Source: Chloroflexota bacterium
GTDB lineage: Bacteria > Chloroflexota > Dormibacteria > Dormibacterales > Dormibacteraceae
DNA length: 35,365 nucleotides
Reading direction: 5' to 3'
Assembly: GCA_005883575.1 (NCBI GenBank)
Contig: VBFH01000070.1
Coordinates: 1-35,365, forward strand
The position numbers were made by a program, and so were the translations under genes. This document shows positions 7,021 to 16,188 of the stretch, piece after piece. Every line of letters starts with the position of its first letter. The first letter of the stretch is position 1. Below the pieces are notes generated by a model. The model made no database searches. It saw only the letters and a list, made by a program, of their open reading frames with translations, and was not told the origin of the DNA.

Positions 7021-7092
7021 GCCCACGCCCGGATTCGAACCGGGGACCTTTTCCTTACCAAGGAAATGCTCTACCGCCTGAGCTACGTGGGC
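7021..7092 (-). tRNA. tRNA-Thr (anticodon GGU)
   Basis: The minus-strand sequence folds as a complete 72-nt cloverleaf. The acceptor GCCCACG pairs with CGTGGGC, the D-arm has GCTC...GAGC, and the anticodon stem TTTCC/GGAAA encloses loop TTGGTAA with anticodon GGT. The T-arm is CCCGG-TTCGAAT-CCGGG. No CCA is encoded. Its 3' end faces the integrase gene. Confidence 0.95.
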
Positions 7093-7137
7093 GGGGCTCA
7101 ATCCGATTCTATCTGCTACAAAGTGAGGCCCAGATCC

Positions 7138-7515
7138 ATGCCGACTGTCGATGATGTACTCAAGAAGGCTCGGCGCCGGCTCAAGCGAGTCACGCCCGAG
7201 CAGGCCGCCGCTGAGCACGCCCATGGCGCCCTGCTGGTCGACACCCGGACCTCGGAGCAGCGCGCCCGAGACGGCGCGATCCCGGGGGCGCGGAACATTG
7301 ATCGCACAGTCCTCGAGTGGCGACTAGACCCGGCTTCGGCGGTCCGCATTCCCGAAGCCACGGACCACAACGTCCGCGTGATCGTGATCTGCGCCCAGGG
7401 CTACTCGTCAAGCCTGGCCGCCGCCTCGCTGCAGAATCTGGGCCTTGTGAACGCGACCGACGTCATCGGCGGCTTCGAGGCCTGGAAGGCCGCGGGCCTG
7501 CCAGTCGAGCCCTAG
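7138..7515 (+). CDS. Rhodanese-domain sulfurtransferase
   Basis: This is a 125-residue single rhodanese domain. [26 protein letters not shown] is the CH2-type motif. The active-site loop has Cys85 in [15 protein letters not shown], and the domain closes with [17 protein letters not shown]. It probably transfers sulfane sulfur from a cysteine persulfide in the cytoplasm; the acceptor is unknown. I chose ATG 7138 because the domain starts soon after and the tRNA gene occupies the sequence upstream. The 3' end overlaps the convergent TRAP gene by four bases. Confidence 0.88.
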   Translation: MPTVDDVLKKARRRLKRVTPEQAAAEHAHGALLVDTRTSEQRARDGAIPGARNIDRTVLEWRLDPASAVRIPEATDHNVRVIVICAQGYSSSLAAASLQNLGLVNATDVIGGFEAWKAAGLPVEP

Positions 7516-7766
7516 GCTCCTGAGGTCACCTTTCCGACGTCGGTCATGATCTCGGCCTTGCCTCGGATCTTGATCGCCGCGGTCAGCTCCGTGAACTGCG
7601 CGACCAGCACCTCGCCGGCGTCCAGACGCTCCGAATGGTGCGAGCGTGTGTCCTTCCCCCGGGTGAGGCCCATGATCACGACCCCGTCCTCAAGCGCCTT
7701 GACCACGATGTAACGACCGCTAGCCTCTTCGTCCTCGGTCACCGTTCCCACCCCTGCCATTGCCAT
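7512..7766 (-). CDS. mtrB: TRAP: trp RNA-binding attenuation protein homologue
   Basis: This 84-residue protein aligns throughout with Bacillus subtilis TRAP, the tryptophan-activated 11-mer ring that binds (G/U)AG repeats in trp leader RNA. Conserved segments are [48 protein letters not shown]. The three basic RNA-contact residues of the B. subtilis protein (Lys37, Lys56, Arg58) correspond to Arg47, Lys66 and Arg68 here. Several pocket residues are kept (Thr35, Gly37, Thr40, Gln57, Thr59); position 63 is Ala instead of Ser. The start is uncertain: ATG 7766, ATG 7760 or GTG 7742. All overlap the 3' end of dnaE, so it is probably cotranscribed with dnaE. I see no GAG/UAG-repeat leader in this window. 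Confidence 0.9.
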   Translation of the reverse strand: MAMAGVGTVTEDEEASGRYIVVKALEDGVVIMGLTRGKDTRSHHSERLDAGEVLVAQFTELTAAIKIRGKAEIMTDVGKVTSGA

Positions 7767-10700
7767 TGGACTGCGACTTGGGCCGCACAGTCTCGAGCTT
7801 CGTCGCCGCCTGCCCCACCAGATCGCCGATCTCGGCAAGGAGCGCCGGGCCGGCGAGGACATGATAACGATCGGCATTTACGACCACCTCACGGCTGCCG
7901 ACGACGATGTGCAGCACAACCTCATCTGTGCCCGGGTGCCGCGCCAGCACCGATTCCAGGCGGTCCGCCAGACCTGCGTCACCGCTCGGAAGGCGCACGT
8001 GGACCAGCTGCCGGCGCGCGACCGGCACGCACCCCGGGTCATCCCACAGCCATGCCCCCTCAGCCACGACCGAGGCGCTCTCAATCTCAGTTTCGATCTC
8101 CGGCTCGACAGGCGAGCCCGAGCTGCCGTTCGCGCGCGTGCTCCCGGCACGGGCGTCCACCTTGCCCTGGACCACGAGGACCTTGTCCGGCTCAAACAAA
8201 AGCCTCGTCTGCTCGAACACGCGCGGGAAAAGCACGACGTCGACGGTTCCCGTGAGGTCCTCCAGCGTCGCGTAAGCCATGATCTGGCCCTTTCGCGTCA
8301 CCACGCGGCGCACCTCGCGCACCAGCCCTGCGACCCGCACCTCGGTGTCCTGCAGGGCGCTCGTCACCTCGACCGCCTGCGTGTCGGAGAGCCGGGCAAG
8401 CTCAGCGGAGATGCGCCGCAGCGGGTGATCGCTCAAGTAGAGGCCCAACAGCTCTTTCTCGAGCCGCAGCTTTTCGTCGCCTGCCATCGGGGCGACATCG
8501 ATCGTCAGACCGTAGTGGTCAGCCTCGGCCTCAGGCGATCCAACCATTTCGAGCAGCGACGTTTGCCCAGACTCGCGATCGCGGCGGGCCCGCTCGGCCC
8601 GGCTGACGGCGTGGTCCAGCGCCGCGATCAACCGCGCCCTCTCGCCCAGCGAGTCACACGCACCCGACTGGACCAGCGCCTCCAGCACTCGCCGGTTGAC
8701 GTCCTGGATCGCCGAAGTCCGCTCGCACAGGTCCTCGAGCGACTTGAACGCGCCGTCGGCGTCGCGCATGGCGACGATGCTCTCCACGGCGTGCCGGCCG
8801 ACGTTCTTGATCGCGGCTAGACCAAAGAGAATGCGCCCTCCTGAGTCACGCCCCTCTCCCCGATGGGGAAAGGGCGAAGGCCCATCGGTCATCGAGAAGT
8901 CCACGCGCGACTGGTTGATATCCGGCGCGAGCACATCGATCCCTCGCAGCCTGCAGTCGACGATCGCCGTGGCCACGCGGTCCGCGCTGCCCTCCATGTG
9001 CACGAGCAGGGCGGTCATGTACTCGAGCGGATAGTTTGCCTTCAGGTAGGCGGTCTGGTAGCTGATGACGGCATACGCCGCGGAGTGCGCGCGGTTGAAG
9101 CCATACTCCGCGAACTTTGCGATGCTGTCGAACAGGGCTTCGCCGGTTGCCTTCGGGATGCCACGCTCGCCCGTGCCGTCGACGAACTTCGTCCGCAGCT
9201 TGGCCATCTTGACCTTGTCCTTCTTGCCCATCGCGGCGCGAAGGATGTCGGCCTCGCTCATCGTGAATCCGGCCAGCTCGCGCGCGGCCATCATCACCTG
9301 CTCCTGGTAGATCATCACCCCGTAGGTCTCGCGCAGGATCGGCTCCAGGCGCTCGTGCATGTACTCGATCGGCTCGCGCCCCTGCTTCCGCGAGATAAAG
9401 GCCGGGATGTTGATCATCGGTCCCGGCCGGAACAGCGCGACCGCGGCCGACACATCCTCGAAGCTCTGGGGACGCATGTCCATGAGCATTCGGCGCATAC
9501 CCGCACCTTCGAGCTGGAAGACGCCGTGCGTATCGGCGGCGGAAATCAACTCATAGGTTTTGACGTCGTCGAACGGCAAGTGCTCCAGGTCGATGTCGAT
9601 TCCGCGCCGCTCCGTGATCAGGCGCAGGCAGGTGGCGATGATGTCCAGGTTCTGCAGACCGAGGAAGTCGATCTTCAACAGGCCGATGTCGCCGACCGCC
9701 TTCATGTCGTACTGCGTGATCACCGCCTCACGACCCGGTCCGTACTGCAGCGGGGTGTAGCCCACAAGCGGCTCCGGCGCGATCACCACCCCGGCGGCGT
9801 GGGTGCTCACGTTGCGCGACACGCCTTCCAGCGTCTGGGCGACGTCGACCAGCCGCTTCGCCTCCTCGCTCGACTCGTAGGCTTCGCGGAACTCCGGCAC
9901 CTCCTTGATCGTGTCCTGGAGCGTCTTCGAGCGACCCTGCCATACGGGCACGAGCTTGGCGAGGCGGTCGGTGTCGCGCAGCGGAACTTCGAGCACGCGG
10001 CCGACGTCGCGGATCGCCGCCTTCGAGGCCATCGTCGTGAAGGTGATGATCTGAGCCACGCGATCGGCCCCGTATTTCTCCGACACGTAGCGGATCACCC
10101 TCTCCCGCCCCTCGACTGAGAAGTCGCAGTCGATGTCGGGCATGGACACGCGGTCGATGTTCAGGAACCGCTCGAAGATCAAGCCGTGCTCGAGCGGGTC
10201 GAGGTTGGTTATGCCGAGGCAGTAGGACACCAGGCTGCCCGCGGCGCTGCCGCGTCCCGGCCCGACCACGATCCCGTTCTTGCGCGCGAAGTTGTAGAAG
10301 TCCCAGACGATCAGGAAGTAGGACGCGTAGCCCGTCGCCTTGATGACCGACAGCTCCTGCTCGGCTCGTTCCTCGGCGGCCGCCGATGCCTGGCCGAAGC
10401 GCCACTCGAGCCCTTTCAGGACGAGCTGCCGCAGGTACTGGTCAGGCGTCATGCCGTCAGGCACGTCGAACGGCGGCAGCAGCGTGGCCCCGAGGTTAAC
10501 CTTCAGCTCACACTGCTCCGCCACCTCGATGGTGCTCGCCAGCGCCTCGGGTAGGTCGTCGAACGCCTCGATCATCTCCTCCGGCGTCTTCAGGTAGTTC
10601 TCCTGCGTCGAGAACCGCCATCGATTCGGATCGTTGAAGCGCGCCCCGGTCTGCAGGCAAAGAAGCACGTCGTGCGCCTCCGAATCGTGACGGTGGACGT

Positions 10701-11337
10701 AATGGAGGTCGTTGGTCGCGCACAGGCGAAGCCCAAACTCTTTGCCAAAGCGCGCGAGGACGCCGTTGACCTCGGTCTGGCGGTCGATTCCGTGGCGTTG
10801 CACCTCGAGGAGGAAGCGATCCTTGCCGAAGATGTCGCGGTAGGCTGCGACCGACTCGCGCGCGCCGTCGACGTCGCCGTCGACGATTCGGCTCGCCGCC
10901 TCGCCCTGGAGGCAGCCGGACAAGGCGATCAGGCCCTTGGAGTGCTCGGCGAGGATCTCCTTGTCGATCCGGGGCTTGTAGTACATGCCCTCCATCTGGC
11001 CGATCGTGCACAGCCGCATCAGGTTCAGGTAGCCGGCGTGGTCGGCGGCGAGCAGGGTGAGGTGGTTGGGATCGCGGTCGACACGGCCTTCGCGCAGCAG
11101 GCGGGACCGCGGCGCGACGTAGACCTCGCAGCCGATGATCGGCTTGATCCCCGCCTCCTTGCATGCCTTGTAGAAGTGGATCGCGCCATACATCACGCCG
11201 TGATCGGTGAGCCCGATCGCGGGCATCCCGAGCTCCGCTGCCCGGGCCACCATCGCGTGGATGCGGCTGGCGCCATCGAGCAGCGAAAACTCGGTGTGGT
11301 TGTGGAGGTGGACGAAGGTTTTCGGGGCGTGCGGCAT
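7720..11337 (-). CDS. dnaE: DNA polymerase III subunit alpha
   Basis: The 1,205-residue replicative polymerase has an N-terminal PHP domain with its metal-binding motifs ([15 protein letters not shown] at 8-22, [18 protein letters not shown]). The palm carries the catalytic aspartates Asp401 and Asp403 (PDIDCDF) and Asp557 (LKIDFLGL). A helix-hairpin-helix region follows, then an OB fold ([20 protein letters not shown]...). The DnaE-type order PHP-palm-OB without an exonuclease insertion separates it from PolC. Residues 818-834 ([17 protein letters not shown]) interrupt an otherwise conserved segment, ...VDFSM|T...[14 protein letters not shown], and are encoded around a hairpin. It starts 48 bp from the divergent aminotransferase gene, and the TRAP gene overlaps its 3' end. 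Confidence 0.98.
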   Translation of the reverse strand: MPHAPKTFVHLHNHTEFSLLDGASRIHAMVARAAELGMPAIGLTDHGVMYGAIHFYKACKEAGIKPIIGCEVYVAPRSRLLREGRVDRDPNHLTLLAADHAGYLNLMRLCTIGQMEGMYYKPRIDKEILAEHSKGLIALSGCLQGEAASRIVDGDVDGARESVAAYRDIFGKDRFLLEVQRHGIDRQTEVNGVLARFGKEFGLRLCATNDLHYVHRHDSEAHDVLLCLQTGARFNDPNRWRFSTQENYLKTPEEMIEAFDDLPEALASTIEVAEQCELKVNLGATLLPPFDVPDGMTPDQYLRQLVLKGLEWRFGQASAAAEERAEQELSVIKATGYASYFLIVWDFYNFARKNGIVVGPGRGSAAGSLVSYCLGITNLDPLEHGLIFERFLNIDRVSMPDIDCDFSVEGRERVIRYVSEKYGADRVAQIITFTTMASKAAIRDVGRVLEVPLRDTDRLAKLVPVWQGRSKTLQDTIKEVPEFREAYESSEEAKRLVDVAQTLEGVSRNVSTHAAGVVIAPEPLVGYTPLQYGPGREAVITQYDMKAVGDIGLLKIDFLGLQNLDIIATCLRLITERRGIDIDLEHLPFDDVKTYELISAADTHGVFQLEGAGMRRMLMDMRPQSFEDVSAAVALFRPGPMINIPAFISRKQGREPIEYMHERLEPILRETYGVMIYQEQVMMAARELAGFTMSEADILRAAMGKKDKVKMAKLRTKFVDGTGERGIPKATGEALFDSIAKFAEYGFNRAHSAAYAVISYQTAYLKANYPLEYMTALLVHMEGSADRVATAIVDCRLRGIDVLAPDINQSRVDFSMTDGPSPFPHRGEGRDSGGRILFGLAAIKNVGRHAVESIVAMRDADGAFKSLEDLCERTSAIQDVNRRVLEALVQSGACDSLGERARLIAALDHAVSRAERARRDRESGQTSLLEMVGSPEAEADHYGLTIDVAPMAGDEKLRLEKELLGLYLSDHPLRRISAELARLSDTQAVEVTSALQDTEVRVAGLVREVRRVVTRKGQIMAYATLEDLTGTVDVVLFPRVFEQTRLLFEPDKVLVVQGKVDARAGSTRANGSSGSPVEPEIETEIESASVVAEGAWLWDDPGCVPVARRQLVHVRLPSGDAGLADRLESVLARHPGTDEVVLHIVVGSREVVVNADRYHVLAGPALLAEIGDLVGQAATKLETVRPKSQSNGNGRGGNGDRGRRG
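8852..8874. repeat. Palindromic insertion inside dnaE
   Basis: CCCTCTCCCC-GAT-GGGGAAAGGG forms a 10-bp stem with one mismatch and a 3-nt loop. Its translation, PFPHRGEG, is typical of dispersed CCCTCTCCC-type palindromic elements. It is in frame within the polymerase gene. I found no second copy in this window. Confidence 0.65.
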
Positions 11338-11385
11338 CGTTTGGTTCGGGTGTGGCGGCCCCCGCGCACTAGTCTATCGGCAGCA

Positions 11386-12555
11386 ATGGCCCGTACAGCA
11401 CTGCCTTCACTGGCCCACGGCCCCGCGGAGATGGCCCACTCCGGTATCCGGGAGATCGCCAACGAGGCGGTCCGCCGGCCCGGGACGATCCGGCTCGACG
11501 TCGGCCAGCCTGACTTCCCCACACCCCAGCATGTCAAGGACGCGGGCAAGCGTGCGATCGACGAGAACAAGACCTTCTACACGCACACCCAAGGTTTGCT
11601 GTCGCTGCGCGAGAAGCTGGTCGACAAGCTCGCGCGAGTCAACGGCATCGCGTCGTCACCTGAACGCATAGCCAGCGCGCCGGGTGGTGTGGGCGCGATC
11701 GCGGCCATGTTCGCCGCCGTGCTGGAAGGGGGTGACGAGGTCCTGCTCCCGGATCCGGGCTGGCCGAACTACAGGATGATGCTGCCCTGGCTCGGCGCTC
11801 GCGGCGTCTACTACCCGTGCCCGCCGGCGTCAGGTTTTCAGCCCGATCTGGAAGCGCTCGAGCACTTGATCACGCCACGAACCAGAATCCTCGTCGTCAA
11901 TAGCCCGAACAATCCGACTGGCGCCGTTTATCCGACCGCGACCATCGGCGCCATGATCCAACTCGCCCAGCGCCACAACCTCTGGCTGCTGAGCGATGAG
12001 TGCTATGACCAGATCGTTCTCGACGGCACGTGGACCAGCCCGGCGCACCTCGCGCCCGACGATCCTCGCATCGCCACCGCGTTCACTTTTTCGAAGACGT
12101 ATTCGATGACTGGCTGGAGGCTCGGCTATTTGACCGGATCGGGCGAGCTCATCGACACCATGACCAAGGTGCTCGAGTCGAACTCCTCGTGCGTTTCGAC
12201 GATCACCCAGGTCGCCGCGGAGGCGGCGCTGGTCGGCCCGCAGGACTGCGTCACCGACATGGTCACCTCGTACCGGAGGCGGCGCGATCTGGTGGTCGAC
12301 ATCTTGAAGGAGGCCGAACTCCTGATCGCCGAACCAAGCGGAGCCTTCTACATCATGGTCGACGTCTCCCCGGCCGGTCTGCCCTCCCGGGACTTCGCCT
12401 TCACCTTTCTGCGCGAGCGGGGGGTCAGCGTGGCGCCTGGAACAGCCTTCGGCGAGGTGGCCGGGGGCGCGGTCCGGATCAGCCTCGCGAGCTCAGACTC
12501 CGATCTCCGTGCGGGCGTTGGCCGGCTGGCCGAATTCGTACACGGTCGTACCTAA
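11386..12555 (+). CDS. Class I/II PLP-dependent aminotransferase
   Basis: This 389-residue fold-type I aminotransferase is of the aspartate/aromatic aminotransferase group. It shows GQPDFPTP (39-47), the NSPNNPTGA loop with Asn176, SDECYDQI with Asp204 and Tyr207, and the PLP lysine Lys237 in FSKTYSMTGWRLGY. The C-terminal substrate arginine lies in GAVRISLAS. It most probably moves an amino group from an amino acid to a 2-oxo acid in the cytoplasm; the substrate cannot be set from sequence alone. The ATG lies 48 bp from divergent dnaE. No clear RBS is seen, so a leaderless or very short leader is possible. Confidence 0.92.
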   Translation: MARTALPSLAHGPAEMAHSGIREIANEAVRRPGTIRLDVGQPDFPTPQHVKDAGKRAIDENKTFYTHTQGLLSLREKLVDKLARVNGIASSPERIASAPGGVGAIAAMFAAVLEGGDEVLLPDPGWPNYRMMLPWLGARGVYYPCPPASGFQPDLEALEHLITPRTRILVVNSPNNPTGAVYPTATIGAMIQLAQRHNLWLLSDECYDQIVLDGTWTSPAHLAPDDPRIATAFTFSKTYSMTGWRLGYLTGSGELIDTMTKVLESNSSCVSTITQVAAEAALVGPQDCVTDMVTSYRRRRDLVVDILKEAELLIAEPSGAFYIMVDVSPAGLPSRDFAFTFLRERGVSVAPGTAFGEVAGGAVRISLASSDSDLRAGVGRLAEFVHGRT

Positions 12556-12630
12556 CCCCGGTCGATCGTTTAAGCTGCGGCCGTTGAAATCGGGCGTAAC
12601 CGTCCCCGCCTACGATCCGTTTGGCCCGAC

Positions 12631-12738
12631 ATGCAGCTTCTGAAGCCGATCCTCTCGATGGTCGCGAGACAGCTCGGCCCAGGGCGACTTCGGCTTTCCG
12701 TGGTCAAGTTCGTCCGGAAGCTGGACCGGCCGAGCTAG
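12631..12738 (+). CDS. Possible 35-aa small protein
   Basis: ATG 12631 opens MQLLKPILSMVARQLGPGRL RLSVVKFVRKLDRPS, ending 12738. The sequence is short, basic and amphipathic. No RBS is clear. It fills the gap between the aminotransferase and the convergent methyltransferase gene, which it overlaps by four bases. This could be chance. Confidence 0.25.
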   Translation: MQLLKPILSMVARQLGPGRLRLSVVKFVRKLDRPS

Positions 12739-13976
12739 CTTCGCTCCAGCAGCGCCAACGACTCGATGTGGTAGGTCTGCGGGAACATGTCGACGATTGC
12801 GGCTCGCCTGACCCGATAGCCGCCTCGCACCAGCGAGACCAGGTCCCGCGCGTGCGTCGACGGCTCGCAGCTGACGTAGACCAATCGCTCGAGACCTAGC
12901 CGGATCAGCTCAGCCAGCGCCGCGGGCTCGCATCCCGCGCGGGGCGGATCCAGGATCGCGGCCTGGAAATGTCCGAGGCGGACACCACGCAGCGAAGCTT
13001 CCACCTTGCCGGGCACATACTCGACCCGCGCCGAGTTGATCCGGGCATTGAGCCGGCCAAGCTGGACCGCGTGGGGGTTCTCTTCGACCGCCGTTACGGA
13101 GGCCCCTGCTCTCGCCACTGCGGCGGAGATCGTGCCGATGCCCGCGTACAGGTCGAGAACGCGCTCCCCGGATCTTGCCTGGAGCATGTCGAGCGCGGCG
13201 CGATAGAGCACGAGCATCTGGCGATAGTTGGTCTGGACGAAGGTGTCGCTGCGGATGCGAAAAGTCATGCCCCAGAACTCGAGTGACATGGCATCGTCGA
13301 GCAGCGTCAAGTCGGGTAAAAGCTCTGCGACGCGGCGGGCGAACTCGTCGCGCGGCCAGCTTGGCTCGGGGCCGGTAAAACGCAGCCGCCACATCAATCC
13401 GGGGCCTGTAGGCTCGACGGTGAGCAGCAGGTTTTGCAGACCAGTCAGGCGCTGCTCATTCGCCGCCGCGGCAAAGGCGGGAAGCGCGCGCTCGATGCGC
13501 TCGTCGTGGATCAGGCAACCGTCGATCGGCAGCACGGAGTGCGAACGGAGCCGGTGGAAGCCGAAGCGCCAGCCGTCCGCCTCGCTCACGGCCTCGAACT
13601 CGCCGCGGATGCGATAACGCCATGCATCCTCCATGCCGAGCACGGCGGTGTCGGGCGGCAGCCGTAGTCCCGCCCGCGCCCACGCGTCTTCGACCACCTG
13701 CCGCTTGAGCTCCAGCTGATGCGCGTACGCGGCGTGCTGGAGCTGGCAGCCCCCGCATGCGCCGAAGTACGGGCAGGGCGCGGCGACGCGATGCGGTGAC
13801 GCCTCGATCACGCGGGTGGCGGCCGCGACCGCCACGCCGCCCTGGCGCCCTCGCGGCTCCGCCTCCACCACCTCGCCGGGCAGCGCGTAGTTGACGAGCC
13901 AGACCTTGCCGTCCTCGCGGGCCACTGCCGCGCCGCCGTGCGCCGGAGCGCTGGGTTTGAGGATCAGCGGCGCCAC
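12735..13976 (-). CDS. 23S rRNA (uracil-5-)-methyltransferase, RlmD/TrmA family
   Basis: This 413-residue SAM-dependent enzyme makes 5-methyluridine in rRNA (tRNA is possible in some members). An N-terminal TRAM-like domain (residues 1-55) is followed by iron-sulfur cysteines Cys68, Cys74 and Cys77 (CPYFGACGGCQ) with the fourth at Cys154. The Rossmann SAM site is VLDLYAGIGTISAAVA (273-288), ILDPPRAGCE follows, and the catalytic cysteine is Cys370 in YVSCEPSTHARDL. All catalytic parts are present. Whether it modifies U747, U1939 or both (RlmCD type) cannot be read from sequence. It is the last gene of the pcrA-ligA-gatCAB operon and overlaps the PHP gene by 13 nt. Confidence 0.92.
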   Translation of the reverse strand: MAPLILKPSAPAHGGAAVAREDGKVWLVNYALPGEVVEAEPRGRQGGVAVAAATRVIEASPHRVAAPCPYFGACGGCQLQHAAYAHQLELKRQVVEDAWARAGLRLPPDTAVLGMEDAWRYRIRGEFEAVSEADGWRFGFHRLRSHSVLPIDGCLIHDERIERALPAFAAAANEQRLTGLQNLLLTVEPTGPGLMWRLRFTGPEPSWPRDEFARRVAELLPDLTLLDDAMSLEFWGMTFRIRSDTFVQTNYRQMLVLYRAALDMLQARSGERVLDLYAGIGTISAAVARAGASVTAVEENPHAVQLGRLNARINSARVEYVPGKVEASLRGVRLGHFQAAILDPPRAGCEPAALAELIRLGLERLVYVSCEPSTHARDLVSLVRGGYRVRRAAIVDMFPQTYHIESLALLERS

Positions 13977-14755
13977 AACGAAACCGGATCAGTCGCGCGC
14001 TTGAATCCAGCGGCCTCGACCATCTGCGTGGCGACGCGGAAGCCCTCGGCGATCTTGTCCGGGCTGTGGGCATCACTCCCGTACTGGACAGCCTGGCCTC
14101 CCAGCTCCCGCCACCAACGCACGACGGTGAGATCCGGGCACAACGTGTCGCCGCGTGTGGTGTTGACCTCGAGCACGCGGCCTGTCCGCGCCGCGGCATG
14201 CAGCACGGCGCGGATCTCGGCTTCGAAGTCCTTCTCCCTGTACGCGGGCGTTCCTTGTTTCCAGTACCGCTTCGGGTAGTCGAGATGGGCAACCGCCTCG
14301 AAGGGCTGGCCGCCCTCGATCATGGCCAGGACCTCACCGAAGTACTCCCTGGTCGCGGCGGTCTGGTCCACGCCTTCGCGGTCCCGCAGCTGGCTGGCGT
14401 CGACGATCTCGCCGTCCAGCTTCACGCAGTGGACCGAGCCCAGGACTTTGTCGAGCGGACCCGCGGACAGCACCGCCGTCGTCTCGGCGGGAAACCAGTG
14501 GGGCTCGCCGAGCTCGACGCCGCTCAAGATGCGCAGCCCTGTGAATTTGGCGCGGCAGCGCTCGACCGAGTCGAGGTAGCCGGCGATGTCGACGCAGTAC
14601 TGGTCCTCGTGGACCTTCACAAAGTCGGCATGGTCGGTGAAGGCGATGGCCGGAAGACCCAGCTCGATCGCGCGCTCGCAGCTGCGCTCCATCGAACCGC
14701 GGCGGCCGTCGTAGGACCACTCGGTATGCACGTGCAAATCTGGAGGAGCTGGCAC
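13964..14755 (-). CDS. PHP-domain phosphoesterase, histidinol-phosphatase-like
   Basis: This 263-residue PHP-fold metal hydrolase has DLHVHTEWSYDG near the N-terminus, FTDHADF, GVELGEPHW, GSVHC, VAHLDYPKR, LEVNTTRG and YGSDAHSPDKI, which provide the trinuclear metal ligands in family order. The layout matches HisK-type histidinol-phosphate phosphatases (last-but-one step of histidine synthesis). No other his gene is nearby, so the substrate is inferred only. It lies 23 nt after gatB and overlaps the methyltransferase gene. Confidence 0.85.
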   Translation of the reverse strand: MPAPPDLHVHTEWSYDGRRGSMERSCERAIELGLPAIAFTDHADFVKVHEDQYCVDIAGYLDSVERCRAKFTGLRILSGVELGEPHWFPAETTAVLSAGPLDKVLGSVHCVKLDGEIVDASQLRDREGVDQTAATREYFGEVLAMIEGGQPFEAVAHLDYPKRYWKQGTPAYREKDFEAEIRAVLHAAARTGRVLEVNTTRGDTLCPDLTVVRWWRELGGQAVQYGSDAHSPDKIAEGFRVATQMVEAAGFKRATDPVSLWRR

Positions 14756-14778
14756 GCGTCAAGGCTACCCGTCCGGCG

Positions 14779-16188
14779 CTAGCCGAGCAGTTTCAGCAGC
14801 AGCTCGTTGGCGATCTTGGGGTTCGCCTGAGGCGCGCGTTTGCGCAGGTCGGCCATCAGAGCTTGCATGGCCTGCTTCCTCCCCGCGCGGAAGTCCGCGG
14901 CCGCTTTCGGGTTGGAGTCGATCACCGCCTCGGCGAGCACACGCAGCTCGGACACGTCGCTGAGCTGCGCGTAACCGTGCTCCGCGACGATCTCGGCGGG
15001 GGTGCGTCCAGTCTCGACGGACTCCATGAGCACCTCACGGCCTTGATCGCGCGTGATGCTCCCGTCGCCGACAAGGCGAACCAGCTCCGCGAGATTCTTG
15101 CCGCTGGGCAGCTTCCCCGTCGGCGCGATCTCACCGACGATCCAGTTCGCGGTCTGCTTCGCGGGGGCGCCGGCGGCCGCGGCTTCCTCGAACAGGTCGG
15201 CGAGCGAGCGATCCGCCACGATCCGAGCCGCGTCCGATGATGACAGCGCGTACTGGGTGACAAGCCGCCCGCGCCTCGCACCTGGCAGCTCGGGCAGCGC
15301 GGCTCGCAGCTCCTCGATCCATGCCCGATCCAGCTCCAGGGGAGGGATGTCCGGCTCGGGGAAGTAGCGATAGTCGTCGGCGAACTCCTTGCTCCGCTGC
15401 GAGAAGGTGCGCTGCTCCGACTCGGACCAACCGCGGGTTTCCTGGACCACGCTCCCGCCCGACTCGAGCACCTGCGTCTGCCGTTCTACCTCATAAAGGA
15501 TCGCCCGGTGCAGCGCCCGGAAGGAGTTGATGTTCTTCAGCTCGGTCTTGACGCCCAGCTCCTCTGATCCCGCGCGCCGGATGGAGATGTTGGGCTCCGC
15601 CCGCAACTGGCCTTTCTCCATATCCGCGTTGGAGGCGCCGAGCGTGCGCAGCAGGGTCTGCAGCTCCATGGCGTAATCGCGCGCCTCGTCGGCCGAGCGG
15701 AGGTCGGGCTCGCTCACGATCTCCATCAGCGGAACGCCCGCGCGGTTGAGGTCGACGTACGACTCCCACGCCTTGTGCAGCTTGTCGCCCGCGTGGATCA
15801 GCTTGCCCGTATCCTCCTCAAGGTGGACGCGGCGGATCCGCACCGTCCGGGCGCCTACCACGAGGTAGCCGTTCAGGCTCATCGGCAGGTCGTACTGGCT
15901 GATCTGATAGCCCTTGGGCAGGTCGGGATACATGTAGTTCTTGCGGTCGAACTTGGTGTGACGTGGGATCTCGCAGTTCAGAGCCAGCGCGGTCTTCAGG
16001 CAGGCCTCGATCGCCGCCTTGTTAGGGACCGGCAGCACGCCCGGCATGCCGAGGCAGATCTCGCACACATGCGTATTGGGTGCGGCGTTCAGCTCCGCGA
16101 TAGCACAGCCGCAGAACATCTTGGAGCGTGTCCGCGGCTGGACGTGCACCTCCATTCCGATCACAACTTCCCAATCGCGGTCAGACAA
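14779..16188 (-). CDS. gatB: Asp/Glu-tRNA amidotransferase subunit B
   Basis: The 469-residue subunit binds misacylated Glu-tRNA(Gln) or Asp-tRNA(Asn) and carries the kinase step. It begins [16 protein letters not shown] and has the zinc-site cysteines (FCGCAIAEL...[11 protein letters not shown]). [18 protein letters not shown] and EEDTGKLIH follow, then [17 protein letters not shown]. The C-terminal helical/YqeY-like tail ends [16 protein letters not shown] chose the TTG at 16188: it gives the standard N-terminus, has AGAGGTGG as RBS, and overlaps the gatA stop by eight bases. The ATG further in (GMEVHVQ) would remove the first strand. Confidence 0.96.
   Translation of the reverse strand: MSDRDWEVVIGMEVHVQPRTRSKMFCGCAIAELNAAPNTHVCEICLGMPGVLPVPNKAAIEACLKTALALNCEIPRHTKFDRKNYMYPDLPKGYQISQYDLPMSLNGYLVVGARTVRIRRVHLEEDTGKLIHAGDKLHKAWESYVDLNRAGVPLMEIVSEPDLRSADEARDYAMELQTLLRTLGASNADMEKGQLRAEPNISIRRAGSEELGVKTELKNINSFRALHRAILYEVERQTQVLESGGSVVQETRGWSESEQRTFSQRSKEFADDYRYFPEPDIPPLELDRAWIEELRAALPELPGARRGRLVTQYALSSSDAARIVADRSLADLFEEAAAAGAPAKQTANWIVGEIAPTGKLPSGKNLAELVRLVGDGSITRDQGREVLMESVETGRTPAEIVAEHGYAQLSDVSELRVLAEAVIDSNPKAAADFRAGRKQAMQALMADLRKRAPQANPKIANELLLKLLG

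Noticed and set aside
6901-7224. Minus-strand ORF containing VAQAVEHFLGKEKVPGSNPG
   Set aside because: It is the read-through translation of tRNA-Thr.
10672-11385. Long N-terminal extension of the aminotransferase frame
   Set aside because: It overlaps dnaE completely on the other strand and has no domain; the family N-terminus starts at 11386.
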